24,559 bases of DNA, taken from the NCBI GenBank assembly GCA_964512285.1, contig CAZEJO010000028.1, positions 1-24,559 on the forward strand. The letters run 5' to 3'. The notes beneath the pieces are model-generated. The model did not search any database, was not told the DNA's origin, and saw only the letters and a list, made by a program, of their open reading frames with translations. Source of the DNA: SM23-28-2 sp964512285 (GTDB taxonomy: Bacteria; Chloroflexota; Dehalococcoidia; SM23-28-2). Below, one piece after another: positions 6,601 through 13,128 of the stretch (its first letter is position 1; every line of letters starts with the position of its first letter). A program made the translations under genes and the position numbers.

Positions 6601-6774
6601 ATGTCTATCCAAAAAGGTACAAGGGGCGCTCCCCTGGGCCGCGGCCTGGGCGGATCGATGATCTGCCGCTGCAAAGGGTGTGGCTATACGCAGCCGCACA
6701 GGCGAGGCGTGCCTTGCAGTTCGTTCACCTGCCCTAAGTGTGGAAAGCGTTTACACGGCGAGCACTGCGGCTAG
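6601..6774 (+). CDS. Small zinc-ribbon-like protein, 57 residues
   Basis: A short gene with a strong ribosome-binding site (GAGGAGGT, 6587-6594) six bases before the ATG. The protein has a Gly-rich start (GAPLGRGLGG), then ICRCKGCGY, then CSSFTCPKCGKRL and a Cys/His end. The paired C-x-C-x2-C and CPKCG motifs look like a zinc ribbon or rubredoxin-like metal site. I do not recognise a named family. It lies co-directionally between the ferredoxin and the aromatic-rich small proteins, so it is probably part of the same operon. An in-frame ATG at 6595 is too close to the Shine-Dalgarno to be the start. Confidence 0.75.
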   Translation: MSIQKGTRGAPLGRGLGGSMICRCKGCGYTQPHRRGVPCSSFTCPKCGKRLHGEHCG

Positions 6775-6823
6775 GCAGTGGCTTTCGGTGCTGTGCCGGG
6801 AGGAGCAATAGGAGGTGAATGGG

Positions 6824-7033
6824 ATGTTTGGAAGAGGTCGGTTCGGATGGAGCCGATGGGGTGCCGGTAGAGGCAATCCTTATCCCTTCTGCCGATGGTT
6901 CCCCTGGCGGCCCCGCTGGTGGTGGGCCTACGGGCCAGGCCCCTATGGCGCAGGTGTCTCATACCGCGGTCCATATCCTGCAGGGGCAAGGCCGCCCTAC
7001 TACTGGCCTGCCAGGCGCTATCCTCAGTGGTAG
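6824..7033 (+). CDS. Small Trp/Tyr/Arg/Gly-rich protein, 69 residues
   Basis: A protein of extreme composition: 9 Trp, 8 Tyr, 11 Arg and many Gly and Pro in 69 residues, one Cys, and no Asp, Glu, Lys, Leu or Ile. It opens MFGRGRFGWSRWGAGRG and ends in PARRYPQW. GGAGGTGA at 6811-6818 sits five bases before the ATG at 6824 and favours this start over the GTG at 6815. A different frame is also open here, but this one has the ribosome-binding site. The opening loosely resembles Gly-rich starts of DUF5320-like small proteins in such clusters. Function unknown; likely disordered and strongly basic. Confidence 0.65.
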   Translation: MFGRGRFGWSRWGAGRGNPYPFCRWFPWRPRWWWAYGPGPYGAGVSYRGPYPAGARPPYYWPARRYPQW

Positions 7034-7086
7034 GGCGACGCGTGGCAAGGCAACTGACGAATCTTGGGAAGAGGAGGTAGCGAAAG

Positions 7087-7407
7087 ATGGGTAGAGGATA
7101 CCGCTGGATGTATCATGCCACCGGCCTTCCTGGCTGGATGAGAGGTCGTGGCTGGGGAGGGCCCGGCGCTGGCTGGGGCCGCGGCTGGGGTCCCGGCTGG
7201 GGATACGGTGCAGGCCCCGCGTACGCCGCTGGCCCCGGGTACGGTGCTGACCCCTACGGTGCTGGCCCCTACGGTGCTGGCCCCTGGGGAGCGGCACCAA
7301 CTGTTGAGGACGAGGCCGCTTTCCTCAAGGAGGAGGCGGAGTCCGTCAGGACCTATCTGGAAGGGATCGAGCGCCGCATCAGCGAGCTGCAGAAGCCGAG
7401 CGAGTAG
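7087..7407 (+). CDS. DUF5320-like Gly/Tyr/Trp-rich protein with coiled-coil end
   Basis: A 106-residue protein in two parts. Residues 1-70 are Gly-rich with many Trp and Tyr and carry short repeats of the type YGAGP, matched by a repeated 15-base DNA unit around 7230-7285. Residues about 72-104 are a charged helix (EDEAAFLKEEAESVRTYLEGIERRISELQK) with heptad character. This Gly-rich start plus short coiled coil is the layout of DUF5320-type proteins often encoded beside NifX/NafY and MinD/ferredoxin genes. The family assignment is by architecture, so moderate. It probably works with the preceding 69-residue protein; function unknown. Confidence 0.7.
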   Translation: MGRGYRWMYHATGLPGWMRGRGWGGPGAGWGRGWGPGWGYGAGPAYAAGPGYGADPYGAGPYGAGPWGAAPTVEDEAAFLKEEAESVRTYLEGIERRISELQKPSE

Positions 7408-7418
7408 AATACCACCCG

Positions 7419-7447
7419 TAGCGGCGCAAGAGCTTGATTCGCCGCTA
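7419..7447. terminator. Hairpin in the small-gene/nafY gap
   Basis: TAGCGGCG (7419-7426) and CGCCGCTA (7440-7447) form an 8-base stem with a 13-base loop, 11 bases after the stop of the preceding gene; a short TTTT follows at some distance. It may be an attenuator or processing site that sets different expression of the small genes and the downstream genes. No T-run directly follows the stem, so full termination is uncertain. Confidence 0.35.
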
Positions 7448-7498
7448 GCGGCAGTGTACTGTTTTCCCGAATAGTCGAGCCAGACCGGGAGGTGCTTT

Positions 7499-8157
7499 AT
7501 GAAGATCGCCGTCTCCGCTGGGGGGCCGAGCCTTGACTCTCCGATTGACCCCCGCTTCGGAAGGTGCCAGTATCTAGTCATTGTGGACAGCGAGAGCCTG
7601 GATTTCGAGGCTGTGGAGAACCCGGCGGTGATGGCGCCTGGCGGCGCCGGCATCCAGGCCGCTCAACTGGTGGCGAGTATGGGCGTGGGCGCTGTGGTCA
7701 CCGGTAACTGCGGCCCCAACGCCTATCAGGTGCTGTCCGCCGCGGGCATCGATATATTCGTCGGTGCTTCGGGGAGCGTGCGCGAGGCCATCGAGGTCTA
7801 CAAGAGAGGCGGGCTTCGGGCAACGCCTGGGCCTTCGACTGGGCCCTATTCGGGCATGGACCCTGGGATGGGGCCAGGCATGGGACCCGGCATGGGCCGA
7901 GGTATGGGCGGCGGTATGGGCGGCGGTCGCGGTGGCGGCATGGGCGGCGGTCGCGGTGGCGGCATGGGCGNNNNNNNNNNNNNNNNNNNNNNNNNNNNNN
8001 NNNNNNNNNNNNNNNNNNNNNNNNNNNNNNNNNNNNNNNNNNNNNNNNNNNNNNNNNNNNNNNNNNNNNNGGTGGCGGCATGGGCGGCGGTCGCGGTGGC
8101 GGCATGGGCGGCGGTCGCGGTGGCGGTATGGGCGGCGGCCGGCGATGGCAGCCCTAG
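7499..8157 (+). CDS. NifX/NafY-like protein with Gly/Met/Arg repeat tail (contains assembly gap)
   Basis: Residues 1-115 are a dinitrogenase Fe-Mo cofactor biosynthesis-like domain (MKIAVSAGG..., DPRFGRCQYLVIVD, GAGIQAAQLVASMGVGAVVTGNCGPNA in sections), a fold that binds metal-sulfur cofactors. A long tail follows made of GGRGGGMG repeats, interrupted by 100 Ns. After the gap the matching frame reads on through the same repeats to GGGRRWQP and the stop at 8155-8157. With 100 Ns taken literally the frame would shift, so the true gap length must differ; the tail length is unknown. GGGAGGTG precedes the ATG. It heads the pair of MinD/ferredoxin ATPases. No nitrogenase genes are seen, so a role in another Fe-S or Mo/W cofactor is more likely. 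Confidence 0.85.
7901..8148 (+). repeat. 24-base tandem repeat encoding GGRGGGMG
   Basis: Near-identical 24-base units coding for GGRGGGMG occur on both sides of the N gap: about two complete units before it and about three after it. Shorter Met/Gly repeats (GMGPGMGPGMG) precede them. The repeat evidently broke the assembly. Copy number cannot be read from this sequence. Confidence 0.9.
7971..8070. other. Assembly gap (100 N)
   Basis: Exactly 100 undefined bases inside a tandem repeat. The round number suggests a placeholder of unknown true length. Confidence 0.99.
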
Positions 8158-8194
8158 GCCTGAGATAGACAGTGCAAGGTAGAGGAGAAGGCGG

Positions 8195-9046
8195 GTGATC
8201 CTGGCCGTCGCCAGCGGCAAGGGCGGTACCGGCAAGACGCTGGTAGCCACCAGCTTGGCCCTGTCCCTGGAAGGACAGGGCTCGGTGCAGTTGCTAGACT
8301 GCGATGTGGAAGAGCCCAATGCCCACATATTGTTACAGCCAACTATTGTCTCCTCACAGGCGGTGCTGGTGCCCGTGCCCAAAGTGGACAAAGAGAAGTG
8401 CACCTACTGCCGGGTCTGCTCTGAAGCCTGCCCCTACAACGCCATCGCCGTGATGGGCGAAAACGTCCTGGTCTTCCCAGAGCTCTGTCACGGCTGCGGC
8501 GTCTGCACCTACGTGTGCCCAGAGAAGGCCATCAGCGAGGAAGGACGGGAAATAGGTGTCGTCGAAGAGGGACACGCCGGCGAAGTGCGATTCGTCCAGG
8601 GGCGACTGGCCGTCGGCGAGGCCATGGCCCCGCCGGTGATCCGCGCCGTCAAGCAGCGGGTCGATCGGAGCAGCACTGTCATCCTCGATGTGCCACCGGG
8701 TAACTCCTGCCCTGTGGTGGAGGCGGTAAAGGACAGTGACTTCTGCCTCCTGGTCACCGAGCCAACCCCCTTCGGCCTCCACGACCTGACCCTGGCTGTG
8801 GAGTTGGCAACGAAGCTGAATGTCCCCTGCGGGGTGGTCATCAATCGCGCCGGCTCGGGAGACCAGGGGGTGGAACGCTACTGTGCCCAGCAGAATATCC
8901 CCGTTCTCCTCAAGATTCCTCTTGACAGGCGAATAGCCGAGATGTACTGTCGCGGCCAAACTCTGGTGGCTGGCATGCCATCCTGGCGCAAGGCCTTCCG
9001 CGACCTCCTGGAGAGCATCCAACGCCTGGCAGTGGTGAAACGGTGA
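8195..9046 (+). CDS. MinD-family ATPase with inserted ferredoxin domain (first copy)
   Basis: A 283-residue P-loop ATPase of the MinD/Mrp/NubA superfamily (COG1149 type). The deviant Walker A KGGTGKT lies at residues 9-15 and DCDVEEPN near 35-42. Between these and the rest of the ATPase fold sits a two-cluster ferredoxin: Cys69, 72, 75, 79 and Cys98, 101, 104, 108. DVPPGNSCP near residue 165 is the Walker B-like segment. The GTG start at 8195 follows AGAGGAGAAGG and opens straight into the conserved MILAVASGKGGTGKT. The second copy follows after only 3 bases. Mrp-like ATPases carry or insert Fe-S clusters; with the NafY-like and ferredoxin genes this suggests cofactor assembly or ATP-driven electron transfer. 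Confidence 0.93.
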   Translation: MILAVASGKGGTGKTLVATSLALSLEGQGSVQLLDCDVEEPNAHILLQPTIVSSQAVLVPVPKVDKEKCTYCRVCSEACPYNAIAVMGENVLVFPELCHGCGVCTYVCPEKAISEEGREIGVVEEGHAGEVRFVQGRLAVGEAMAPPVIRAVKQRVDRSSTVILDVPPGNSCPVVEAVKDSDFCLLVTEPTPFGLHDLTLAVELATKLNVPCGVVINRAGSGDQGVERYCAQQNIPVLLKIPLDRRIAEMYCRGQTLVAGMPSWRKAFRDLLESIQRLAVVKR

Positions 9047-9049
9047 GCG

Positions 9050-9904
9050 ATGCAAGAAATCGTTGTACTTAGCGGCAAGGGAGGAACGGGGAAGACCGTC
9101 GTGGCCGCCTCATTGGCGGCGCTGGCGGAGAACAAGGTCCTGTGCGACTGCGATGTCGATGCCGCCAACCTCCACCTGTTGCTCCAGCCCAAAGTGAGCG
9201 AGACACACGAGTTCTGGGGCCAGAAGGTGGCCGCTATCGACCAGCAGGCCTGCACTAGCTGCGGGCTCTGCCTCGATGTCTGTCGCTTCGACGCCATTCA
9301 GGAGTTCCAGGTCGACCCCCTTTCCTGTGAGGGCTGTGGCTTCTGCCTGCAGGTTTGCCCTGAGCAGGCAGTGACGATGGTCGACGCCCTCGCCGGTCAC
9401 TGGTACGTCTCCGATACCCGATATGGGCCGCTGGTTCACGCCCGCCTGGATGCCGGACAGGAGAACTCAGGCAAGCTGGTGACGGCGGTGCGGCAGAAGG
9501 CCAGGGCCATCGCCAAGGAGGAGGGCTCGGACTACATCCTCAGCGACGGGCCGCCGGGGATCGGCTGTCCGGTGATCTCGTCCCTCTCTGGGGCAAACCT
9601 GGCCCTTATCGTCAGCGAACCCAGCCTCAGCGCCATCCACGACTTGGAGCGGGTGCTGGCCGTGTGCCGTCATTTTGGCGTGAAGGCGCTGGTGTGCATA
9701 AACAAATACGACCTCCATGAAGGGAACTCGCGGCACATCGAAGATTACTGCCGCCAAGCGGGCATAGACGTGGGCGCCAAGATTCCCTTCGACACGATGG
9801 TCAGCGACGCCATCGCCCAAGGGGTGCCGGTGGTAGAGTTCGGCGACGGCGTGGTGTCGCAGCAAATGGAGGAGCTCTGGAAAGTGGTGGCCGCTCGCTG
9901 GTGA
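9050..9904 (+). CDS. MinD-family ATPase with inserted ferredoxin domain (second copy)
   Basis: A 284-residue paralogue of the preceding gene with the same plan: Walker A GKGGTGKT at residues 9-16, DCDVDAANLH near 33-42, ferredoxin Cys68, 71, 74, 78 and Cys93, 96, 99, 103, then LSDGPPGIGCP near 165-175. It is clearly diverged from its neighbour, so the pair is an old duplication that probably forms a heterodimer, as paired genes of this kind are usual in anaerobes. The start lies 3 bases after the upstream stop, implying coupled translation. The second Cys motif begins CEGCGFCLQVCP, a normal [4Fe-4S] site. Confidence 0.93.
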   Translation: MQEIVVLSGKGGTGKTVVAASLAALAENKVLCDCDVDAANLHLLLQPKVSETHEFWGQKVAAIDQQACTSCGLCLDVCRFDAIQEFQVDPLSCEGCGFCLQVCPEQAVTMVDALAGHWYVSDTRYGPLVHARLDAGQENSGKLVTAVRQKARAIAKEEGSDYILSDGPPGIGCPVISSLSGANLALIVSEPSLSAIHDLERVLAVCRHFGVKALVCINKYDLHEGNSRHIEDYCRQAGIDVGAKIPFDTMVSDAIAQGVPVVEFGDGVVSQQMEELWKVVAARW

Positions 9905-9954
9905 GGCGGCCCGTTGTCGACAAAGGTTCATATCCTTGAGCGCGGGGGGACGGA

Positions 9955-10191
9955 ATGCCAATCTACGACTACAGGTGTCGCCAGTGCGGCCAGGTGTGTG
10001 AGGTCTTTCTGCGCAGCCAGGACGAAAAGCCTGCCAAATGCCCGAGCTGTGGCAGCGAAAGGCTGGAGAGACTAGTTTCTACGTTTAGCGTGCTGGGGAG
10101 CGCGTCTAGCGAGGGCACCACTTGCTGCGGTAGAGACACTCGCTGCGAAAGTCCTCCTTGCTCCGCAGATGACGTCTGCCGGAGGAGGTAA
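9955..10191 (+). CDS. FmdB-family zinc ribbon protein with Cys-rich tail
   Basis: A 78-residue protein. The first 45 residues are a typical FmdB/CxxC_CXXC_SSSS zinc ribbon: MPIYDYRCRQCG (Cys8, Cys11) and KCPSCGS (Cys29, Cys32) followed by LERLVSTFS. FmdB was named from formylmethanofuran dehydrogenase operons as a proposed regulator, but its biochemical role is unclear. The tail has six more Cys, including an adjacent pair (TTCCGRDTRCESPPC...DVC), unusual for the family and possibly metal-binding. The stop is embedded in the ribosome-binding site of the next gene. Confidence 0.88.
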   Translation: MPIYDYRCRQCGQVCEVFLRSQDEKPAKCPSCGSERLERLVSTFSVLGSASSEGTTCCGRDTRCESPPCSADDVCRRR

Positions 10192-10193
10192 GA

Positions 10194-10514
10194 ATGACCC
10201 CCAGCATGGAGCTTGAGCCAAGATATTCAACCAGGGAGATACCGGGCAGGTGTATCAAGTGCTTGGCTGAGGAACAATCCCGAGATTGCCTTAAGCAACT
10301 TCTGAAGGGTGGGAGTGAGGACAAAGAGCTTGAAGCGATTTATGAAGCTCTCGTGTCCCTTTTGAAGTCTCCTGAGCTACAGAACCTGCGCGATGAATCT
10401 GAAAGGTATCTTGCGGAGGGGCGGGACGTCAAGGTCGTCCTACATCTGGGCGAGGGGGAACCTAGGTACGAGCTAAAGGTGAGTCAACAGTCTGAGAAAG
10501 GGGGCGTGCATTGA
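10194..10514 (+). CDS. Hypothetical protein with N-terminal CxxC
   Basis: A 106-residue protein I do not recognise. It has a strong ribosome-binding site (GGAGGAGG just upstream, inside the end of the FmdB gene) and overlaps the next gene by four bases, so it is almost certainly expressed. Near the N-terminus is GRCIKCLAEEQSRDC with three Cys, a possible metal or redox site. The middle is an acidic helix pair (ELEAIYEALVSLLKSPELQNL) and the end looks like a beta hairpin (DVKVVLHLGEGEPRYELKV). No signal or membrane segment. Base composition is lower in GC than its neighbours. Confidence 0.75.
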   Translation: MTPSMELEPRYSTREIPGRCIKCLAEEQSRDCLKQLLKGGSEDKELEAIYEALVSLLKSPELQNLRDESERYLAEGRDVKVVLHLGEGEPRYELKVSQQSEKGGVH

Positions 10515-10909
10515 AAATCGCTGCCATTTCTGACGATGAAGTGCATATCAGCCAGCACTTTGGCAGGGCATCCTACTATGTGATTCTAACGGTTGAAGAG
10601 GACAAGATCGTGGACAGCGAGACGCGGCCGAAGGCTGGTCATCGCACCTTCGCCGCTCAGGGGCACCCCAGGCTGGCCCCCGGCGAGAGGCACGGCTACG
10701 ACGCTGGCTCCCAGGCCAAGCATCAGAGTATGGCGGAGGCCATCGCTGACTGCGAGGTGCTCATCGTCGGCGGCATGGGCCAGGGAGCCTACGAGAACCT
10801 CAGGGACTACGGCATTCGGCCGATCGTCACCGATGTGGGTGATATCCGCGAGGCGGCCCTCCGATGCGCGAAGGGCGACCTGCCCAACCTTATGGAGCGC
10901 GTGGACTGA
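10511..10909 (+). CDS. NifX/NafY-like protein (second copy)
   Basis: A 132-residue dinitrogenase iron-molybdenum cofactor biosynthesis family protein (MTH1175-like). It opens KIAAISDDEVHISQHFGRASYYVI, seen here in pieces, with the His and HFGRA segment usual for the family, and later VLIVGGMGQGAYENLRDYGIRPI. Compared with the first copy it has a His-rich insertion (GHRTFAAQGHPRLAPGERHG) and no repeat tail. The TTG start overlaps the preceding stop (TTGA). These folds bind metal clusters in NifX, NafY and VnfY; the metal here is unknown. Two diverged copies in one operon suggest different cluster-carrying steps. Confidence 0.9.
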   Translation: MKIAAISDDEVHISQHFGRASYYVILTVEEDKIVDSETRPKAGHRTFAAQGHPRLAPGERHGYDAGSQAKHQSMAEAIADCEVLIVGGMGQGAYENLRDYGIRPIVTDVGDIREAALRCAKGDLPNLMERVD

Positions 10910-10975
10910 CCCCTTACCAGCGCTCGCCGAGCGAGAGCCAAGGGGGCCGGAAACAAAACCTCATGGAGTAAGGGA

Positions 10976-11752
10976 ATGAGCTCGATTCTGTACGGCCCTG
11001 TCCCATCCTGGCGACTGGGAAGGTCGCTGGGCGTCGATCTGTTGCCTGCCGGCGGGAAGACTTGCACCTTCGATTGCACCTACTGCCAGTTGGGCAGAAC
11101 AGTACGGCGGCTGACGGTGCGGGACGAGTTCATCGCTTCCAGCGCCCTGGCGCGGGAGCTGGAGGCAGCAAGGAATGTGGCAGCTGATTACGTTACCTTC
11201 TCAGGAATGGGCGAACCAACGCTGGCCAGCAACCTGGGGGACGCCCTACGATTGGCTCGGGATGTGATGGGCCTGCCCACCGCAGTCCTCACGAACTCCT
11301 CCTTCATGACAAGGGAAGATGTTCGGCAGGACCTGGCCTGTGCCGACGTGGTCGTTGCCAAGCTGGATGCCCCCGATGAGCCGCTATTCCGGCGGATCAA
11401 TCGGCCGCTGGTGCGGTTGTCCCTGGCGGAGACCTTGGAGGCCATCGAACTCTTCAGGGCGACGTACAAGGGGAAGCTGGCGCTTCAGATCATGTTCATC
11501 GAGGCCAATCGGAGGGCCGCAGGCAGATTGGCGGCCATCGCCAGCAGGCTGTCCCCCGATGAGATACAGATCAACACCCCGCTGCGCCCCTGCCCGGTGG
11601 CGCCTTTGCCGGCGGATGAGATCGCTGCGATACGGGAGGAGTTCCACGAGTTTCCGAGTGTGGTCACCGTCTACGACGCCCCCAGACCCGAAGTGACGCC
11701 TCTCAACATCGAAGAAACGCGACGGCGCAGACCTTCGCTAGACGGCCGCTAG
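10976..11752 (+). CDS. Radical SAM protein (COG0731-like)
   Basis: A 258-residue radical SAM enzyme. The cluster motif CTFDCTYCQLG gives Cys30, 34 and 37, a Cx3Cx2C ligand set for a [4Fe-4S] cluster that cleaves S-adenosylmethionine. SGMGEPT at 76-82 matches the SAM-binding GGE-like motif of the family, and KLDAPDEPLFRRINRP follows as usual in COG0731 proteins. No C-terminal extra cluster is evident. It ends the island; the gap of 66 bases from the NafY-like gene has no strong terminator. Members next to NafY/MinD genes are common but their substrate is unknown, so I give no pathway. Confidence 0.9.
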   Translation: MSSILYGPVPSWRLGRSLGVDLLPAGGKTCTFDCTYCQLGRTVRRLTVRDEFIASSALARELEAARNVAADYVTFSGMGEPTLASNLGDALRLARDVMGLPTAVLTNSSFMTREDVRQDLACADVVVAKLDAPDEPLFRRINRPLVRLSLAETLEAIELFRATYKGKLALQIMFIEANRRAAGRLAAIASRLSPDEIQINTPLRPCPVAPLPADEIAAIREEFHEFPSVVTVYDAPRPEVTPLNIEETRRRRPSLDGR

Positions 11753-11977
11753 AACGACTGACTGCGGGCGGATTCTTCACCTTTGTGGCCAAAGAAGGCA
11801 GAGTCTCCAAGCTCCGCAGAAAGACACGCAGTGAGGCCGGACGATAGCTGGAGATGCCGGAAGCGTGTAGGTCTTTAGCAGCTTTCGGAATCCGCATGAG
11901 TAGTTCCCAATGCAGACGTGAAGGATTGCTCTCGCTCACCAGGGCACGGTAGGCTATCGCCGTAAGGAGTCTCTTGG
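11753..11977. other. Intergenic stretch without a supported gene
   Basis: 225 bases between the radical SAM and DUF1847 genes. Short open frames on the minus strand lack convincing starts or recognisable protein features. The sequence resembles non-coding spacer, perhaps decayed repeat DNA. A promoter for DUF1847 should lie near its 3' end but I see no clear -35/-10 pair. Confidence 0.4.
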
Positions 11978-12718
11978 ATGACCAGAGAGGATAGAAACGA
12001 GATGTCTAACGAAAGTGGGGATCACGAACAATCCCCAGATTGCGCCAGGTGTCCGGCGCCCGTATGCTACAGCCCTGCCTTCATGAAGGGCCCGCCCAAC
12101 TGTCCCACTAGAACCAAGGCAGGCGTGATCGAGAAGGCTACGGCCCGATACAGTGATCCCGAGGTGGCAGAATTCGCGCGGGTCGCTTCAATCGTGGAGG
12201 GCACAGCATATGCACGCGTGCCCTGGGCACCCGGCACTCCGTCGCCTGCTACCACGAGGCTAGAGGAGATCATCGGCTTCGCGAAGAGGATGGGCTACCG
12301 GAAACTGGGAGTGGCGTATTGTGTAGGATTCAGGGAAGAAGCGCAGATACTGGTCCCGCTCTTGGAGCGCGGGGGGTTCGAGGTCGTATCAGTGTGTTGT
12401 AAGACAGGAGGAATCCCCAAAGAAGAGATCGGCGTGAAAGACGGGGAGAAGATAATCCCGGGAACCTATGAGTCCATGTGCAATCCCATATCCCAGGCCG
12501 AGATCCTCAATGACGAGGGCTGCGACTTCAACATCGCGATGGGCCTGTGCGTGGGCCACGATTCCCTGTTTCTGAAGCATGCGAATGCTCCGACGACCGT
12601 GTTTGCAGTCAAAGACAGGCTGCTCGGCCACAACCCGCTGGCCGCTCTATACCAGTCCCGGCAATACTATCGAAGGCTGCGCACGCGGGGCGGCATCCCT
12701 GGAGAGGCTGAGCAGTAG
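11978..12718 (+). CDS. DUF1847 Cys-rich protein
   Basis: A 246-residue DUF1847 family protein. The N-terminus has CARCPAPVCYSP, a likely metal-binding motif, followed by NCPTRT. The central part includes EIIGFAKRMGYRKLGVAYCVGFREEA and ends with NIAMGLCVGHDSLFLKHANAP, all typical of the family, whose conserved Cys and His suggest a metal site. Biochemical function is not established; the family occurs in anaerobes. TAAGGAG at 11963-11969, eight bases upstream, supports this start over the in-frame ATG at 12002. It is transcribed alone and faces the convergent YkoF-like gene. Confidence 0.88.
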   Translation: MTREDRNEMSNESGDHEQSPDCARCPAPVCYSPAFMKGPPNCPTRTKAGVIEKATARYSDPEVAEFARVASIVEGTAYARVPWAPGTPSPATTRLEEIIGFAKRMGYRKLGVAYCVGFREEAQILVPLLERGGFEVVSVCCKTGGIPKEEIGVKDGEKIIPGTYESMCNPISQAEILNDEGCDFNIAMGLCVGHDSLFLKHANAPTTVFAVKDRLLGHNPLAALYQSRQYYRRLRTRGGIPGEAEQ

Positions 12719-12873
12719 AGCCGGAAGTTCCCTCAGCGCCGGTCGTACGGTCGGCGACACTTTCCCCGTGTTGAGCAACTGACCGCCTAGACCGCCGCAC
12801 ATAGGCAGCCGATCGGTTCGCTGAGTAGTCATGGCGACCCGCTTGGCGCAGGCCTCTCGGATGGAGTGCTGCT

Positions 12874-13125
12874 TCAACTGCCTGGGACTGGACAAGCATT
12901 GGAAAGCGTGACCACCATCACTATCTCCCCTTGCTCCGCGGCCACCTGGAATGCCTGTTTGAGGGCCTCAAACAGGCTGTCATAGTCGCCCGATACCACG
13001 GTACTCATAGAGCCAGGGGTGACTTGTAGCTGGTGCTCCCTGAAGATATCAAGGGCGCGCTCGATCTGTGAGGAGAGCCCTGGCTGGCGCAGGGGATACA
13101 GGCTAACCTGTGCTGCTGCCTCCAT
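12874..13125 (-). CDS. MTH1187/YkoF-like thiamine-binding family protein
   Basis: An 83-residue protein of the DUF77/MTH1187 family related to the thiamine-binding YkoF domain. VSLYPLRQPGLSSQIERAL at the start, then VTPGSMSTVVSGDYDSLFEALKQAF and VVTLSNACP at the end give the family pattern of a ferredoxin-like fold. Members are thought to bind hydroxymethylpyrimidine- or thiamine-like ligands; ligand here unknown. AGGAGG just upstream lies inside the end of the methyltransferase gene and the two are three bases apart, so they form an operon. Confidence 0.85.
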   Translation of the reverse strand: MEAAAQVSLYPLRQPGLSSQIERALDIFREHQLQVTPGSMSTVVSGDYDSLFEALKQAFQVAAEQGEIVMVVTLSNACPVPGS

Positions 13126-13128
13126 GCT

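Noticed and set aside
7901..8148. The repeats around the N gap as a CRISPR array
   Set aside because: The units are contiguous with no spacers and encode a regular in-frame protein repeat.
9925..9942. A third copy of the CATATG operator before the FmdB gene (AAGGTTCATATCCTT)
   Set aside because: Only the centre and part of one arm match; symmetry is poor and the gene is inside an apparent operon.
10923..10935. A small CTCGC/GCGAG hairpin before the radical SAM gene
   Set aside because: Five-base stem with no T-run; too weak to call a terminator and likely by chance.
11703..11939. A 78-codon minus-strand frame between the radical SAM and DUF1847 genes
   Set aside because: It overlaps the end of the radical SAM gene, has no ribosome-binding site and no recognisable features.
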